Assembly (NCBI GenBank): GCA_028225715.1
Contig: JAOIXS010000003.1
Span: 1 to 58,962 of the forward strand
Reading direction: 5' to 3'
From: Candidatus Pelagibacter sp.
GTDB taxonomy: Bacteria; Pseudomonadota; Alphaproteobacteria; Pelagibacterales; Pelagibacteraceae
Length of the DNA: 58,962 nt
A program made the position numbers and the translations under genes. This document shows positions 50,166-58,962 of this stretch, piece by piece. Every line of letters begins with the position of its first letter. The stretch's first letter is position 1. Under the pieces are notes generated by a model. The model was given only the letters and a program-made list of their open reading frames with translations. It did not search any database and had not been told where the DNA came from.

Positions 50166-51973
50166 TGATTAAAGGTAAATTTATAGACAATTTGCCAAAA
50201 GTTTACGGAATCTATACAGGAGGTTTTATAGGTTTCATAATCTTAATGGCAATTGGTGAGCAGATGGGTATGACTGCTAAAGCAATAGGTGTTGCTTTTG
50301 TAGCCTTTACAATATTCATCTATGCATTGATCGGTTATCTATCAAGAACAGCTCAAGCAGATGCATATTACGTGGCTGGAAGACAAGTTCCAACTGTATT
50401 CAATGGAATGGCGACAGCAGCAGACTGGATGTCTGGTGCTTCATTCGTTGCAATGGCAGGTGGTATTTACTTTAAAGGTTACGGATATATGGCTCTACTT
50501 GTTGGTTGGACTGGTGGTTATATATTGGTTGCAACTTTATTAGCACCATACTTAAGAAAATTTGGATGTTACACAGTTCCAGATTTTGTAGGTACAAGAT
50601 ACGGTGGTAATTTAGCAAGATTGTGCGCAGTAATAGTTTTAACTGTTGCTTCGTTCACTTATGTGACTGCTCAAATTAACGCTACTGGTACTATTGCGTC
50701 TGTTGCTCTAGATATCGACTTTAAATACGCTGTATATATTGGACTAATAAGTATTTTACTTTGTTCAATGTTAGGGGGTATGAGAGCGGTAACTTGGACA
50801 CAGGTTGCACAATATATCGTGCTAATTATAGCTTACTTACTTCCAATTTTTTGGATCAGTAACAAAATGGGTGCAGGGTTCTTCCCTCACTTTATGTTAG
50901 CTGATGAGGTAGCTAGAATTGGTGAGTTAGAACAACAGTTTGGTTTTGTTAAAAACTCTGCTGCTGATCTAGCAACGGTACCTAAAGGGTTAGCTGGAAT
51001 AACTAAAGCACACTCTGCAGTAAATGCAACGCCTTGGGCATTTATTTCATTAGCATTGGCGATGATGATGGGAACAGCATCATTACCACACGTGATGATG
51101 AGATACTTCACTACTCCAAGTGTTAAGGCAGCTAGAAAATCAGTTGGTTGGTCGTTATTCTTTATCTTCCTTCTGTATTCTTCTGCACCGATGTTAGCAA
51201 CACTATCTAAACTATCATTGATTGATCCGACGTTACCAACTGGTATTATCGGTAAATCATTTGCTGAAGTTCAATCTTTAGATTGGTTCCAAAACTGGAA
51301 TAGTGCAAACTTGATGTTTATCAGCGACTTTAACGGCAATGGAACTCTTGAACTAAATGAGTTTTTCATGGGTGGTAAAGCTGTTGTGTTAGCAACTCCA
51401 GAAATTGCTGGGTTACCATATGTAATCTCAGGTCTGGTTGCTGCTGGAGGTATGGCTGCTGCCATGTCAACAGCTGATGGTTTGATTCTAGCAATTGCTA
51501 ATGCGATCTCTCATGACGTTTATTACAAAATGATTGATCCAAAAGCTGAGACTGCAAAAAGACTACTTGTTGCAAGGGTATTGCTTGTAGTAATTGGTTT
51601 TGCTGGAGCAACTATTGCGGCAATGGAGATCCAAGGTATCTTAGGTTCAGTGATCTGGGCTTTTGACTTTGCGATGTCTGGATTGTTCTTCCCACTTGTA
51701 CTAGGTGTATGGTGGAAGAGAGCTAACAGAGAAGGTGCTATTGCTGGTATGGTTTTAGGTCTTGGTTCTGCTATTTGGTACCTAGTTTGGGTACGAACTG
51801 GTGGAAGTGGGTTCTTAGGACTTACTCAGCTAACATTTGGTATCTTTGGAGCAGCCGTTAGTTTTGTATCAATGGTAGTAGTAAGTTTAATGACTTCTGC
51901 ACCTGAAGCTGCAATTCAAAAAATGGTTGACGAAGTTCGTATACCAAGTGGTAAAACTGTCACTGGTAGATAG
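50165..51973 (+). CDS. sodium:solute symporter (VC_2705-like, acetate/organic-acid type) with an EF-hand-like loop
   Basis: A 602-residue SSS-family protein with about thirteen membrane helices. AAADWMSGASFVAMAGGIYFKGYGYMA near 85-110 and GLVAAGGMAAAMSTADGLILAIANAISHDVYYK near 423-455 are SSS signatures, the latter including the sodium-site region. A canonical EF-hand loop, DFNGNGTLELNE, occupies 388-399 in an extramembrane loop. Pairing with DUF4212 and closeness to acs favour acetate or another short organic acid as substrate, without proof. It closes with an intrinsic terminator at 51993. Confidence 0.94.
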   Translation: MIKGKFIDNLPKVYGIYTGGFIGFIILMAIGEQMGMTAKAIGVAFVAFTIFIYALIGYLSRTAQADAYYVAGRQVPTVFNGMATAADWMSGASFVAMAGGIYFKGYGYMALLVGWTGGYILVATLLAPYLRKFGCYTVPDFVGTRYGGNLARLCAVIVLTVASFTYVTAQINATGTIASVALDIDFKYAVYIGLISILLCSMLGGMRAVTWTQVAQYIVLIIAYLLPIFWISNKMGAGFFPHFMLADEVARIGELEQQFGFVKNSAADLATVPKGLAGITKAHSAVNATPWAFISLALAMMMGTASLPHVMMRYFTTPSVKAARKSVGWSLFFIFLLYSSAPMLATLSKLSLIDPTLPTGIIGKSFAEVQSLDWFQNWNSANLMFISDFNGNGTLELNEFFMGGKAVVLATPEIAGLPYVISGLVAAGGMAAAMSTADGLILAIANAISHDVYYKMIDPKAETAKRLLVARVLLVVIGFAGATIAAMEIQGILGSVIWAFDFAMSGLFFPLVLGVWWKRANREGAIAGMVLGLGSAIWYLVWVRTGGSGFLGLTQLTFGIFGAAVSFVSMVVVSLMTSAPEAAIQKMVDEVRIPSGKTVTGR

Positions 51974-51992
51974 AGCTTAAATCTTAATTCTA

Positions 51993-52016
51993 GGGGCGAT
52001 TAATTTCGCCCCTTTT
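51993..52016 (+). terminator. intrinsic terminator after the symporter gene
   Basis: GGGGCG at 51993-51998 pairs exactly with CGCCCC at 52007-52012 around an eight-base loop, followed by four T residues. It is one of very few GC-rich stems in the window and lies 20 bases after the symporter stop, so it is a confident rho-independent terminator. Confidence 0.9.
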
Positions 52017-52047
52017 AATTCATACTATTTTCAAATATAAATTTTAA

Positions 52048-52404
52048 ATGTCTGCTAACTTTCATCCTCTAGTTTATTTTATAGATTATCTCCTTGGAGT
52101 TATCATGTGGACTTTAATAGGAAGAGTTGCGATGAATATTTTTCAAAAAGAAGATTCAGAATTTTTTTTTATGAAAATATTTGTAAAATATACCAATCCA
52201 TTGATAAAAATTTTTAAACCAATAACCCCTTCTTTCATCATAGGACCCCTGGTTCCATTATATGTAGCATGGTTCTTTTATATGATTAGATTTTACTTTA
52301 TGCCCTGGGTCTTAGGTTATTCTGTAATGGGAATGCTATCCTTTCCTCTAGAAAGTGAAATTTCTAAGCAAATTTATCAATTATTTAATTCAATTAAATT
52401 TTAA
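52048..52404 (+). CDS. second YggT-like membrane protein
   Basis: A 118-residue protein with two or three hydrophobic segments. Around residues 45-75, FVKYTNPLIKIFKPITPSFIIGPLVPLYVAWFFYMIRF is a YggT-like loop, although less typical than the copy at 42546. Function unknown. It begins 31 bases after the symporter terminator, so it probably has its own promoter or relies on read-through, and is followed by rpe 28 bases later. Confidence 0.72.
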   Translation: MSANFHPLVYFIDYLLGVIMWTLIGRVAMNIFQKEDSEFFFMKIFVKYTNPLIKIFKPITPSFIIGPLVPLYVAWFFYMIRFYFMPWVLGYSVMGMLSFPLESEISKQIYQLFNSIKF

Positions 52405-52432
52405 AAATTGATACTAGTAGAATTACCAATCA

Positions 52433-53092
52433 ATGAAAAAAATACAAATATCTCCTTCAATTTTATCTGCTGACTTTAGTCAATTAGGAAATGAAATAAA
52501 AAGACTTGAAGAAGGTGGTGCAGATATGATCCATGTGGATGTGATGGATGGTCATTTTGTTCCTAATTTAACCATGGGTCCACCTATCATAAAATCATTA
52601 AGAAAATTTACAAAACTACCATTTGATGTTCATTTAATGATTTCACCCGTGCATAAGTATATTAAAGATTATGCAGACGCAGGTGCAGATATTATTACTA
52701 TACACCCAGAAGCAACTGAAAATTTAGCAGTCTCTATTGACCATATTAAAAGTTTAGGAAAAAAAGTAGGGGTTTCTTTAAATCCAGAAAGTAAAATTAA
52801 TTTAATAACTGACTTATTAAATGAGATAGATTTAGTTCTAATTATGAGCGTAAACCCTGGATTTGGAGGGCAAAAGTTTATGCCAGAAGTTTTAGAAAAA
52901 ATAAAAGAATTAAAGAAAATAAGAGATCAAAAAAATCTAGATTTTGACATCGAAATTGATGGTGGAATTAATTTTGATAATAATAAACTAGCAATAGAAG
53001 CTGGTGCAAACATTTTAGTATCTGGAACAACTATATTTAAAAACAATAATGGAGATATAAAAAAAAATATAGACCTTTTAAAATCAAGTTAG
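52433..53092 (+). CDS. rpe: ribulose-phosphate 3-epimerase
   Basis: A 219-residue TIM-barrel enzyme. Catalytic landmarks are ILSADFSQLGNEI (S and D), VDVMDGHFVPNLTMGPPII with the metal-binding DxMDG, VHLMI, IMSVNPGFGGQKFM and EIDGGINFDN. It interconverts ribulose-5-phosphate and xylulose-5-phosphate in the pentose phosphate pathway. It is followed four bases on by the heparinase-family gene, an arrangement also seen in other alphaproteobacteria near purH. Confidence 0.97.
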   Translation: MKKIQISPSILSADFSQLGNEIKRLEEGGADMIHVDVMDGHFVPNLTMGPPIIKSLRKFTKLPFDVHLMISPVHKYIKDYADAGADIITIHPEATENLAVSIDHIKSLGKKVGVSLNPESKINLITDLLNEIDLVLIMSVNPGFGGQKFMPEVLEKIKELKKIRDQKNLDFDIEIDGGINFDNNKLAIEAGANILVSGTTIFKNNNGDIKKNIDLLKSS

Positions 53093-53096
53093 AATA

Positions 53097-54707
53097 ATGA
53101 TTTTAAACAATTCATTTAGATTTATTAAAAAAAAAATTCGTCATTTTTATTTAAACTCCTATCTATATAATAAAAAAATTACACCCTCTTCTATTGAGTT
53201 ACTCGAATATCAGCCAAGCCCTAGCTTGTTAGATGGCCTTATAAAATATGATAAAAAAAAGATTAACATAGAAAATTATTCATTAAATCAAATTTGGGAT
53301 AATCCAAATTTAAAAGAAAAAGACCAACAAAATTTAAACAGTTTTTTTTGGCTATTTAGCCTAGATCTTAGATCTTCAAAAAAAGATACTCAAAATGTCA
53401 TTAATCAATGGATTAATACAAATGACAGGTACAACTCTAAAAATTGGAAAATTGATATAATTGGAAAAAGAATAATAGCATGGATTTCAAATTCTAGGCT
53501 TACCTATGAAGATGGTAATATAGACTATAAAGACAAGTTTAACGGCACTATAAAGAAGCAGATCAATCACCTTATTAATGAAATTGAAACCTCTGAATTA
53601 ATCGATGATAAAATTATAGGGTGTGCAGCTATCATTTTAACTGGTCTATCGTACCCTCAAAATAATAATTATTTAAATACTGGGTTAAGTTTACTAAAAA
53701 AATTAACCAAATATTCATTGGATAATGATGGCTTTCCAAAATCAAGGAATATTAGACAGTTAAGTTTTTGCTTAAAATATTTTATATTAATTAGGGAATG
53801 GTTCAAAGAATCTCAAAATGAAATACCAGATTTTATAAATGAAAATATATATTATTTAGGTCAAGCTTACGCTTTTATTTGGCAAAACAATAAAATAGAT
53901 TTTCTCTTTAATGGTAATCATAAAACAAATAACCATAATTTTGACCTTTATTTAAAAAGACTTGGATATAATTTTAAAAATCAAAATAATGAGCTGGGTG
54001 GCTATGTCGTCCTTAATAATAAAAAAAATTCTTTAATAATGGATGTTGGATCGAGCCCAAATAAAAAATTATCTTCAGATTATCAAGCTGGTGCTTTATC
54101 TTTTGAGATTATATCAAATAATAAAAAATTAATTAGTAATTGTGGTTATTTTCAAAAAATTGATCATCAATTAAATGAAGTATCTAAGTCAAGCGCAGTT
54201 CATAACACACTAATTTTAGATGATAAATCTTCTTGTAATTTTAACAAAGTAAGAGGTAAAAAATCTAAAATTAATCAAGAATTAAGAATATTAAAAAAAA
54301 AAGTAGTATTTGAAAAAAATTATTGGAAAATTAATGCTTCTCATGATGGCTATTCAAAACCACTTGGTATTGTTCATGATCGAGAAATAGAATTTTACCC
54401 AGAACAATTAAAATTCATTGGCCATGATAAAATTATTTCTAACAAGGGTATTAAAAACTTAAAATTTGATATTAGATTTCACTTGGAGCCAAATATTCGA
54501 TTAATGAAAACTCAAGATGAAAAATCAATACTTATTGATCTTGATGGAGAAGGTTGGAAATTTAGCTCAGAAAATTCTAAGATAAATATTGAAGAAGGGT
54601 TATATTTTGGAGAAAAAAATTCTTTTACAAATAATCAAAATATATTTATTTCAGGAATGACTAATGAAGAAAATCAAACTATAAGATGGGAAATCACAAA
54701 ATTATAA
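53097..54707 (+). CDS. heparinase II/III family protein
   Basis: A 536-residue protein. The N-terminal half is an alpha-helical toroid (LNSFFWLFSLDLRSS, NWKIDIIGKRIIAWISN, SFCLKYFILIREWF); the second half is a beta-sheet domain typical of heparinase II/III, with the family motif SKSSAVHNTLILDDKSSC near 363-380 containing the conserved histidine. In alphaproteobacteria such genes commonly sit beside purH and may act on acidic polysaccharides or envelope polymers. No convincing signal peptide is seen. The stop overlaps the purH start by one base. Confidence 0.87.
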   Translation: MILNNSFRFIKKKIRHFYLNSYLYNKKITPSSIELLEYQPSPSLLDGLIKYDKKKINIENYSLNQIWDNPNLKEKDQQNLNSFFWLFSLDLRSSKKDTQNVINQWINTNDRYNSKNWKIDIIGKRIIAWISNSRLTYEDGNIDYKDKFNGTIKKQINHLINEIETSELIDDKIIGCAAIILTGLSYPQNNNYLNTGLSLLKKLTKYSLDNDGFPKSRNIRQLSFCLKYFILIREWFKESQNEIPDFINENIYYLGQAYAFIWQNNKIDFLFNGNHKTNNHNFDLYLKRLGYNFKNQNNELGGYVVLNNKKNSLIMDVGSSPNKKLSSDYQAGALSFEIISNNKKLISNCGYFQKIDHQLNEVSKSSAVHNTLILDDKSSCNFNKVRGKKSKINQELRILKKKVVFEKNYWKINASHDGYSKPLGIVHDREIEFYPEQLKFIGHDKIISNKGIKNLKFDIRFHLEPNIRLMKTQDEKSILIDLDGEGWKFSSENSKINIEEGLYFGEKNSFTNNQNIFISGMTNEENQTIRWEITKL

Positions 54708-56242
54708 TGAAAAAAATAAAAAAAGCTCTTATTTCAGTATCTGATAAAAAAGATTTAGGCAGTCTTTTAAGAGTTTTAACGAAATACAAAATTGAATTAA
54801 TTAGCTCTGGAGGCACCTTTAAAGAAATAAAGAAACTTAAATTTAAATGCCAAGAAGTTTCAGAGTATACTGGTTCACCAGAAATTCTTGGTGGAAGAGT
54901 TAAAACACTACACCCAAAAATTCATGCTGGTATATTAAGTAAAAGAAACGACAAATCTCACACTAAAGAGCTAAAAGCTAATCAATATGATGAAATTGAC
55001 CTTGTTATTGTTAACTTTTATCCTTTTGAAAAAACTTTAGATCAAACAACCAATCATTCAAAAATAATAGAGAATATTGATGTTGGAGGTCCCACTATGG
55101 TTAGGGCAGCTGCCAAAAACTATAACGATGTTACTGTTATTACATCCTCAGATCAATATGAAACCTTAATTAATGAATTAGAAAATAATAAGGGATCAAC
55201 ATCTATTGAATTTAGAGAAAAGATGTCTTTAGAGGCCTTTTCTGAAACAGCTTATTATGATGCTGTAATTTCTAACTATTTTAATAAAATTAAAAAAAAC
55301 AATTTTCCCAAAAAAAAAATTATTTATGGAAATTTAATTGAAAAATTAAGATATGGTGAAAATCCACATCAAGAAGCTGCAATTTATTCTAAAACTCAAA
55401 ATCTTAATATTAAACAAGTTCATGGTAAGCAGTTAAGTTATAATAATTATAATGATATTTTTTCTGCATTAACAATATCAAAATCTTTACCAAAAAACTC
55501 CGGAACCGTTATAGTTAAACACGCTAACCCTTGCGGTGTTTCAATCGAAAAAAATAGTTTAAAAAGTTATAAATTGGCTCTTGCTTCTGATCCAGTTAGC
55601 GCTTTTGGTGGCATAGTTTCTTGTAATTTCAAAATAAATAAAACTCTAGCATTAGAGCTAAATAAAATTTTCTTAGAAGTTATTATTGCTAATGGTTTTC
55701 AAACTGATGCTTTAAAAATTTTAAAAAAGAAAAAAAATATAAGAATTATTGATGCATCAGAATTTATGATGAAAGATTTAATAAGATTTGGCTCTGTGAA
55801 CGAATCTATTTTAACACAATCTGAGGATTTAAAAGTTTTTGAACCTAAAGATTTCAAAGTTGTTTCAAAACTAAAACCAAATAAATTTCAGTTAAAAAAT
55901 TTAATTTTTGCATTTAATGTTTGTAGATACGTAAAATCAAATGCAATTGTTCTTGCAAGCCAAGGGGCAACAGTTGGTATTGGCTCAGGGCAACCTAGTA
56001 GACTTGATAGCTGTCAAATTGCTATAGATAAAATGAATAAATTTCAAAACTTAAAAGAAGATGTTGTGGCAGCCTCTGATGCATTTTTTCCATTTGTTGA
56101 TGGTATTGAAAAATTGGTACAATCAGGGGTTTCAGCTGTAATACAACCTTCTGGGTCAATTAGAGATAAAGAGATAATAAAATTTGCAAACCAAACTAGT
56201 ACTATTTTAGTTTTTTCTAAAACAAGACATTTTAGACATTAA
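54707..56242 (+). CDS. purH: bifunctional AICAR transformylase/IMP cyclohydrolase PurH
   Basis: A 511-residue PurH. The IMP-cyclohydrolase half includes ALISVSDKKDL near the start, TGSPEILGGRVKTLHPKIHAGIL near 55-77 and NFYPFEKT; the transformylase half has VKHANPCGVSIE near 270-281 with the catalytic lysine and histidine, ASDPVSAFGGIVSCN, and ASDAFFPFVDGIEKLVQSGVSAVIQPSGSIRD near the end. It carries out the last two steps of purine synthesis. The ATG at 54707 overlaps the previous stop (TAATG); it ends overlapping the convergent dehydratase by 11 bases. Confidence 0.98.
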   Translation: MKKIKKALISVSDKKDLGSLLRVLTKYKIELISSGGTFKEIKKLKFKCQEVSEYTGSPEILGGRVKTLHPKIHAGILSKRNDKSHTKELKANQYDEIDLVIVNFYPFEKTLDQTTNHSKIIENIDVGGPTMVRAAAKNYNDVTVITSSDQYETLINELENNKGSTSIEFREKMSLEAFSETAYYDAVISNYFNKIKKNNFPKKKIIYGNLIEKLRYGENPHQEAAIYSKTQNLNIKQVHGKQLSYNNYNDIFSALTISKSLPKNSGTVIVKHANPCGVSIEKNSLKSYKLALASDPVSAFGGIVSCNFKINKTLALELNKIFLEVIIANGFQTDALKILKKKKNIRIIDASEFMMKDLIRFGSVNESILTQSEDLKVFEPKDFKVVSKLKPNKFQLKNLIFAFNVCRYVKSNAIVLASQGATVGIGSGQPSRLDSCQIAIDKMNKFQNLKEDVVAASDAFFPFVDGIEKLVQSGVSAVIQPSGSIRDKEIIKFANQTSTILVFSKTRHFRH

Positions 56243-56576
56243 AAATTTGATCAATTTTAGCTGCTAAAATAAAATCATTTTCTGACAGTCCTTCTATAGC
56301 GTGAGTAGTAATTATAATTTTAGCATATCCCCAACCAAATGAGATATCTGGATGATGATTTTCATTTTCTGATATTTCACCAACTTTATTTATAAAATTT
56401 TGACTATTAATAAAATTCTTAAAAATAAAATTTTTTTCTAAAAAATATATTTCTTTTGAATTTTTTTTAACATTCCAGCCATCAACTTTTTTTTGATATT
56501 TGTGAATTTCACTAATATCAAAAGGCAAAATTCCACCCTCACATGGTACACATTTTTTATTAAGTAAATCACTCAT
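56232..56576 (-). CDS. 4a-hydroxytetrahydrobiopterin dehydratase (PCD/PhhB family)
   Basis: A 114-residue pterin-4a-carbinolamine dehydratase. The active-site motif is ENENHHPDISFGWGYAKIIITTHAIEGLS (about 72-100), with the paired histidines HHPD. It recycles oxidised pterin cofactor of aromatic amino acid hydroxylases; in bacteria without such a hydroxylase it may have a folate-related role. No hydroxylase gene is in the window. Upstream lies tRNA-Gly on the same strand. Confidence 0.95.
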   Translation of the reverse strand: MSDLLNKKCVPCEGGILPFDISEIHKYQKKVDGWNVKKNSKEIYFLEKNFIFKNFINSQNFINKVGEISENENHHPDISFGWGYAKIIITTHAIEGLSENDFILAAKIDQIFNV

Positions 56577-56598
56577 TTATTAGTATGTTTTAAAATTT

Positions 56599-56673
56599 TG
56601 GAGCGGGTCAAGGGAATCGAACCCTCTACCTAATCGTTGGCAACGATTCGCTCTACCAATGAGCTAGACCCGC
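56599..56673 (-). tRNA. tRNA-Gly (anticodon GCC)
   Basis: The minus strand folds into a complete cloverleaf. The seven-pair acceptor stem is GCGGGTC with GACCCGC, the D arm is GCTC-ATTGGTA-GAGC, and the anticodon stem AATCG/CGATT carries loop TTGCCAA with anticodon GCC. The variable loop is AGGTA, and the T arm has loop TTCGATT. The discriminator is T, and CCA is encoded (56601-56599). No intron. It reads GGC and GGT glycine codons. Confidence 0.97.
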
Positions 56674-56770
56674 TTATAAAAGACACTATAAATAGATGGT
56701 TTTTTTAGTTCAATCAATAATAAAGTTTTTGATTAGTATATAGATTTTCAAAAATTTGCTAAAAGAAAGA

Positions 56771-57412
56771 ATGAAAAAATCAGATTTACCAAAAACTATC
56801 CCTGTCTTTCCATTAAGTAACTTTATTATATTTCCATATACAACAGTTCCATTAAATATATTTGAACCAAGGTATATTGAAATGATTAATGATAGCATGA
56901 AAACAAATAAGATGATTGGTTTGATTCAGCCAAAAAATAATGATGATAGCTCTATCCCTGGGCTTCATAAGATTGGCTGTTTAGGCAAAATAACTAATTT
57001 TAAAGATACATCAGATGGTAGATATATGATTGATCTAAATGGAATAACGCGGTTTGAAGTAACTAAAGAAATTAAAAGTACAAAACCTTACCGTATTTGT
57101 GAAACTAGTTATGATAGTTTTGAGCTTGATTTAACTCCTGAAAAAAAGAAATTAAAATTTTCTGATCTTGAATCAATATTTAAAGATTTAAAATTATTAT
57201 TTGAAAAAAAGGGGTATATTATAAATTGGAAATCTTTAGAAAAACAAGATTTGAATGAAACGATAAATGCTTTAGCAATGGCTTCTCCTTTTTCACTAGA
57301 AGAAAAACAAATTTTATTAGAAAGTAAAAATTTAGAAGCACGAAAAAATAAAATTTCAGAAATATTAAGCACTTATAGTTTTGATGATTTTCATAATACA
57401 ACTATTCAGTAA
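56771..57412 (+). CDS. Lon substrate-binding-domain protein
   Basis: A 213-residue stand-alone LON N-terminal domain, without ATPase or protease parts. PVFPLSNFIIFPYTTVPLNIFEPRYIEMINDSM near 11-43 and GCLGKITNFKDTSDGRYMIDLNGITRFEV near 74-102 are the family marks. Such proteins are common beside other housekeeping genes in alphaproteobacteria; their function is not settled. The ATG at 56771 follows an AGAAAG ribosome site; an earlier TTG at 56756 is less likely. It ends two bases from the convergent ubiH-type gene. Confidence 0.9.
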   Translation: MKKSDLPKTIPVFPLSNFIIFPYTTVPLNIFEPRYIEMINDSMKTNKMIGLIQPKNNDDSSIPGLHKIGCLGKITNFKDTSDGRYMIDLNGITRFEVTKEIKSTKPYRICETSYDSFELDLTPEKKKLKFSDLESIFKDLKLLFEKKGYIINWKSLEKQDLNETINALAMASPFSLEEKQILLESKNLEARKNKISEILSTYSFDDFHNTTIQ

Positions 57413-57414
57413 GC

Positions 57415-58509
57415 TTAAAAATTTATTCCTGTGTCAGCTAGTTTAATAAAATAATTATTTAGATTCTTGTTTTCTCCAATAATTTTAAGAATTTTGCTAA
57501 AGCTTTTATTTTGAACTTTTTTATCCAAGTTAAAAGATTCATAAATTAAATCTATTGCTTTAGAAAAAATAAAGTTTTTATCTTTTGTTTTTTTTTCAAA
57601 CTCATCTAATACCAGTGAATCTAATTGCATACCCAATTCAATTTTATCTTCAATAATTTTAATTAGAATTCTAAGATCCCTTATTGTCATATTAAATCCT
57701 TGTCCTGCTAATGGGTGCACTTTGTGAAGCATATCCCCAAAAGCTAAAATATTTTTTTGATAATAGTTTCTTAAATTTGAACAACTCAGCTCAAAACTAT
57801 TTAATTTATCAATTTTATTAATTTCATATTTAGGGTTATTTTTATTAATTAAATCTATTACGTCACTATTATTAAATTTTTTATTCTTAATATCCATTGA
57901 GTATACGACAGATGTTTCGATGTTAGAGATTGGTAAAAATGCAATTGGGCCTTGCTTTGTAAAAATTTGAGTTGCTGTATTATTCTCTATCTTTTTATGT
58001 TTTAAAATAGTGGTATAAGCAAGATTATAATAGTTTTTACTAATTTTTTTTGTGAAGTACTTTTTTGCTAAAAAATTATTTGCATCACAATTAATTATTA
58101 AATCATATTCTTTTTTATTTAAAGACTCTTCATCAATATTATTTCTTAATATCGTTTTTTTAAAAAATTTACTTTTAATAAGATTACTTTTTAATGATTT
58201 TAGAAGTTCATCATTTTTTATTATATAAAATAGATCATTTTTATTATTCTCAAATTTTAATAAATTTTCTGTATCAATTTTATCTGTATAAATTTCTATT
58301 CTATTTATTTTCCAATAATTGTTTTTTGAAATTTGAAAAATTTTTTTTTTGAAAAATTCAAAATTACTTTTAGATATCCCTATTGTTCTATTGGAAGAAA
58401 AATTGCTATTTTTACTTCTATGATAATAATGGACATTTATTTTTTTATTTATAAGGCTTTTAGCTAAAGATAGAGCGGTTAGACCTTCACCAATAATACA
58501 AACATTCAT
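57415..58509 (-). CDS. UbiH/UbiF-type FAD-dependent monooxygenase
   Basis: A 364-residue flavin hydroxylase. The FAD Rossmann motif is IIGEGLTALSLAKSL near 4-18, and the second FAD site is AFGDMLHKVHPLAGQGFNMTIRDLRIL near 260-286, the GD-x-x-H-x-x-HP-x-AGQG pattern specific to ubiquinone hydroxylases and related enzymes. It probably hydroxylates the ubiquinone ring. The start was set at ATG 58509 (MNVCIIGEG) because the upstream extension is not conserved-looking. It is somewhat divergent and rich in lysine and asparagine, so the exact ring position cannot be assigned. Confidence 0.88.
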   Translation of the reverse strand: MNVCIIGEGLTALSLAKSLINKKINVHYYHRSKNSNFSSNRTIGISKSNFEFFKKKIFQISKNNYWKINRIEIYTDKIDTENLLKFENNKNDLFYIIKNDELLKSLKSNLIKSKFFKKTILRNNIDEESLNKKEYDLIINCDANNFLAKKYFTKKISKNYYNLAYTTILKHKKIENNTATQIFTKQGPIAFLPISNIETSVVYSMDIKNKKFNNSDVIDLINKNNPKYEINKIDKLNSFELSCSNLRNYYQKNILAFGDMLHKVHPLAGQGFNMTIRDLRILIKIIEDKIELGMQLDSLVLDEFEKKTKDKNFIFSKAIDLIYESFNLDKKVQNKSFSKILKIIGENKNLNNYFIKLADTGINF

Positions 58510-58573
58510 AATAATTTTAATTTTAACAATAAAAATTAGATGATACAAAGTGATTAATTAGACTCATTTATTT

Positions 58574-58962
58574 ATGGAATTTAAAAAATTAGCCAACAAT
58601 ACAATTAATTTTAGCATAAATAGAATTATCGAAATTGCTGGTATTGCTCTTATTATTATTGGCCTTCTTTTACTGGTTTCACTTGCAACCTTTTCTCCTG
58701 ACGACCCTAATTTTATTTTTCCAGATAATACTGAGATTAAAAACTTGCTTGGCTTTAACGGAAGTTACACAGCTGATCTTTTTTTTCAAACTTTTGGGTT
58801 CATTGCTTTATTAATTCCATTTACACTTATATTTTCTGGCATAGATATAGTTCTAAATAAGAAAATTTTTTTAATATTTGAAAGTATTTTTTATTCAGTT
58901 CTTTATTCTTCATTTGGTTCTCTATTTTTTTCTTTTTTTTACCCTTCTGCCTTTAACCTTTA
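58574..58962 (+). CDS. ftsK: DNA translocase FtsK, N-terminus only
   Basis: An ATG at 58574 opens a frame continuing past the window edge. The visible 129 residues begin with a short basic segment, then a first membrane helix (IAGIALIIIGLLLLVSLATF) followed by the FtsK-typical SPDDPN, a periplasmic loop, and two further helices. This is the four-helix anchor of FtsK, which places the septal DNA pump at the division site. The motor and gamma domains lie outside the window. Confidence 0.9.
   Translation, partial: MEFKKLANNTINFSINRIIEIAGIALIIIGLLLLVSLATFSPDDPNFIFPDNTEIKNLLGFNGSYTADLFFQTFGFIALLIPFTLIFSGIDIVLNKKIFLIFESIFYSVLYSSFGSLFFSFFYPSAFNL

Noticed and set aside
1..58962. CRISPR arrays, insertion sequences, prophage genes, integrases, toxin-antitoxin or restriction systems
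   Set aside because: No regularly spaced repeats, transposase, integrase or phage proteins were seen on either strand, and no compositional island stood out.

Overview
The window looks like a chromosomal segment of a streamlined marine alphaproteobacterium of the SAR11 clade (Candidatus Pelagibacter or a close relative). The basis is strong AT richness, lysine/asparagine/isoleucine-rich proteins, very short or overlapping gene junctions (many ATGA and TAATG overlaps), no mobile elements, and a gene set typical of that clade: TRAP and polyol-type ABC importers, glycolate oxidase, photolyases, DUF4212/SSS symporter. This assignment is inference from content; no database search was run. No gap between genes exceeds 300 bases.

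Positions 1-12931 are almost entirely minus strand and hold two importer operons. The first reads leftward from 5496: dctP, dctQ, dctM, an amidase-signature hydrolase, a 59-residue membrane microprotein and a DMT/EamA transporter cut by the window edge. A small probable winged-helix regulator lies just upstream. The second reads leftward from 12931: a zinc-type alcohol dehydrogenase, a solute-binding protein, two permeases and two non-identical ABC ATPases resembling the glycerol-type (GlpVPQST) arrangement. A divergently transcribed AcoR-like regulator without an AAA+ domain (13091-14179) faces it. In both operons a strong hairpin separates the binding-protein gene from the membrane-protein genes.

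Positions 14182-27477 are one long minus-strand run. Cytochrome c maturation genes ccmC-D-E-F-G-H come first in transcription order. A PagL-like outer-membrane protein follows, then a two-carbon-acid module: FMN-dependent hydroxyacid dehydrogenase, class I aminotransferase, glcD, glcE, glcF, D-2-hydroxyacid dehydrogenase and an MFS carrier. Together these could take up glycolate, oxidise it to glyoxylate, reduce it back, or transaminate it to glycine.

Positions 27534-45544 alternate strands and carry housekeeping and stress genes: hspQ, ispZ, Bax-inhibitor-1 family, tas, ialB-like, argG, frnE-like, psiE, folD, mscS-like, hemD and hemC. Embedded here is a light/DNA-repair neighbourhood (34026-39556) with two unrelated-looking photolyase-family proteins, a DUF2256 zinc ribbon and an atypical SDR.

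Positions 45604-58962 hold tsaD, an EVE-domain protein, acetyl-CoA synthetase with a lysine-rich N-terminal extension, a DUF4212 plus sodium:solute symporter pair, rpe, a heparinase-family protein, purH, a pterin dehydratase, tRNA-Gly(GCC), a Lon-substrate-binding-domain protein, a UbiH-type monooxygenase and the start of ftsK.

The observations most worth follow-up are the apparently domain-swapped photolyase at 34026, the FeS-ligand-poor photolyase at 37328, the AAA+-less AcoR regulator, the asymmetric ABC ATPase pair, and the inter-cistronic hairpins. I did not find a clearly new defence or mobile system.
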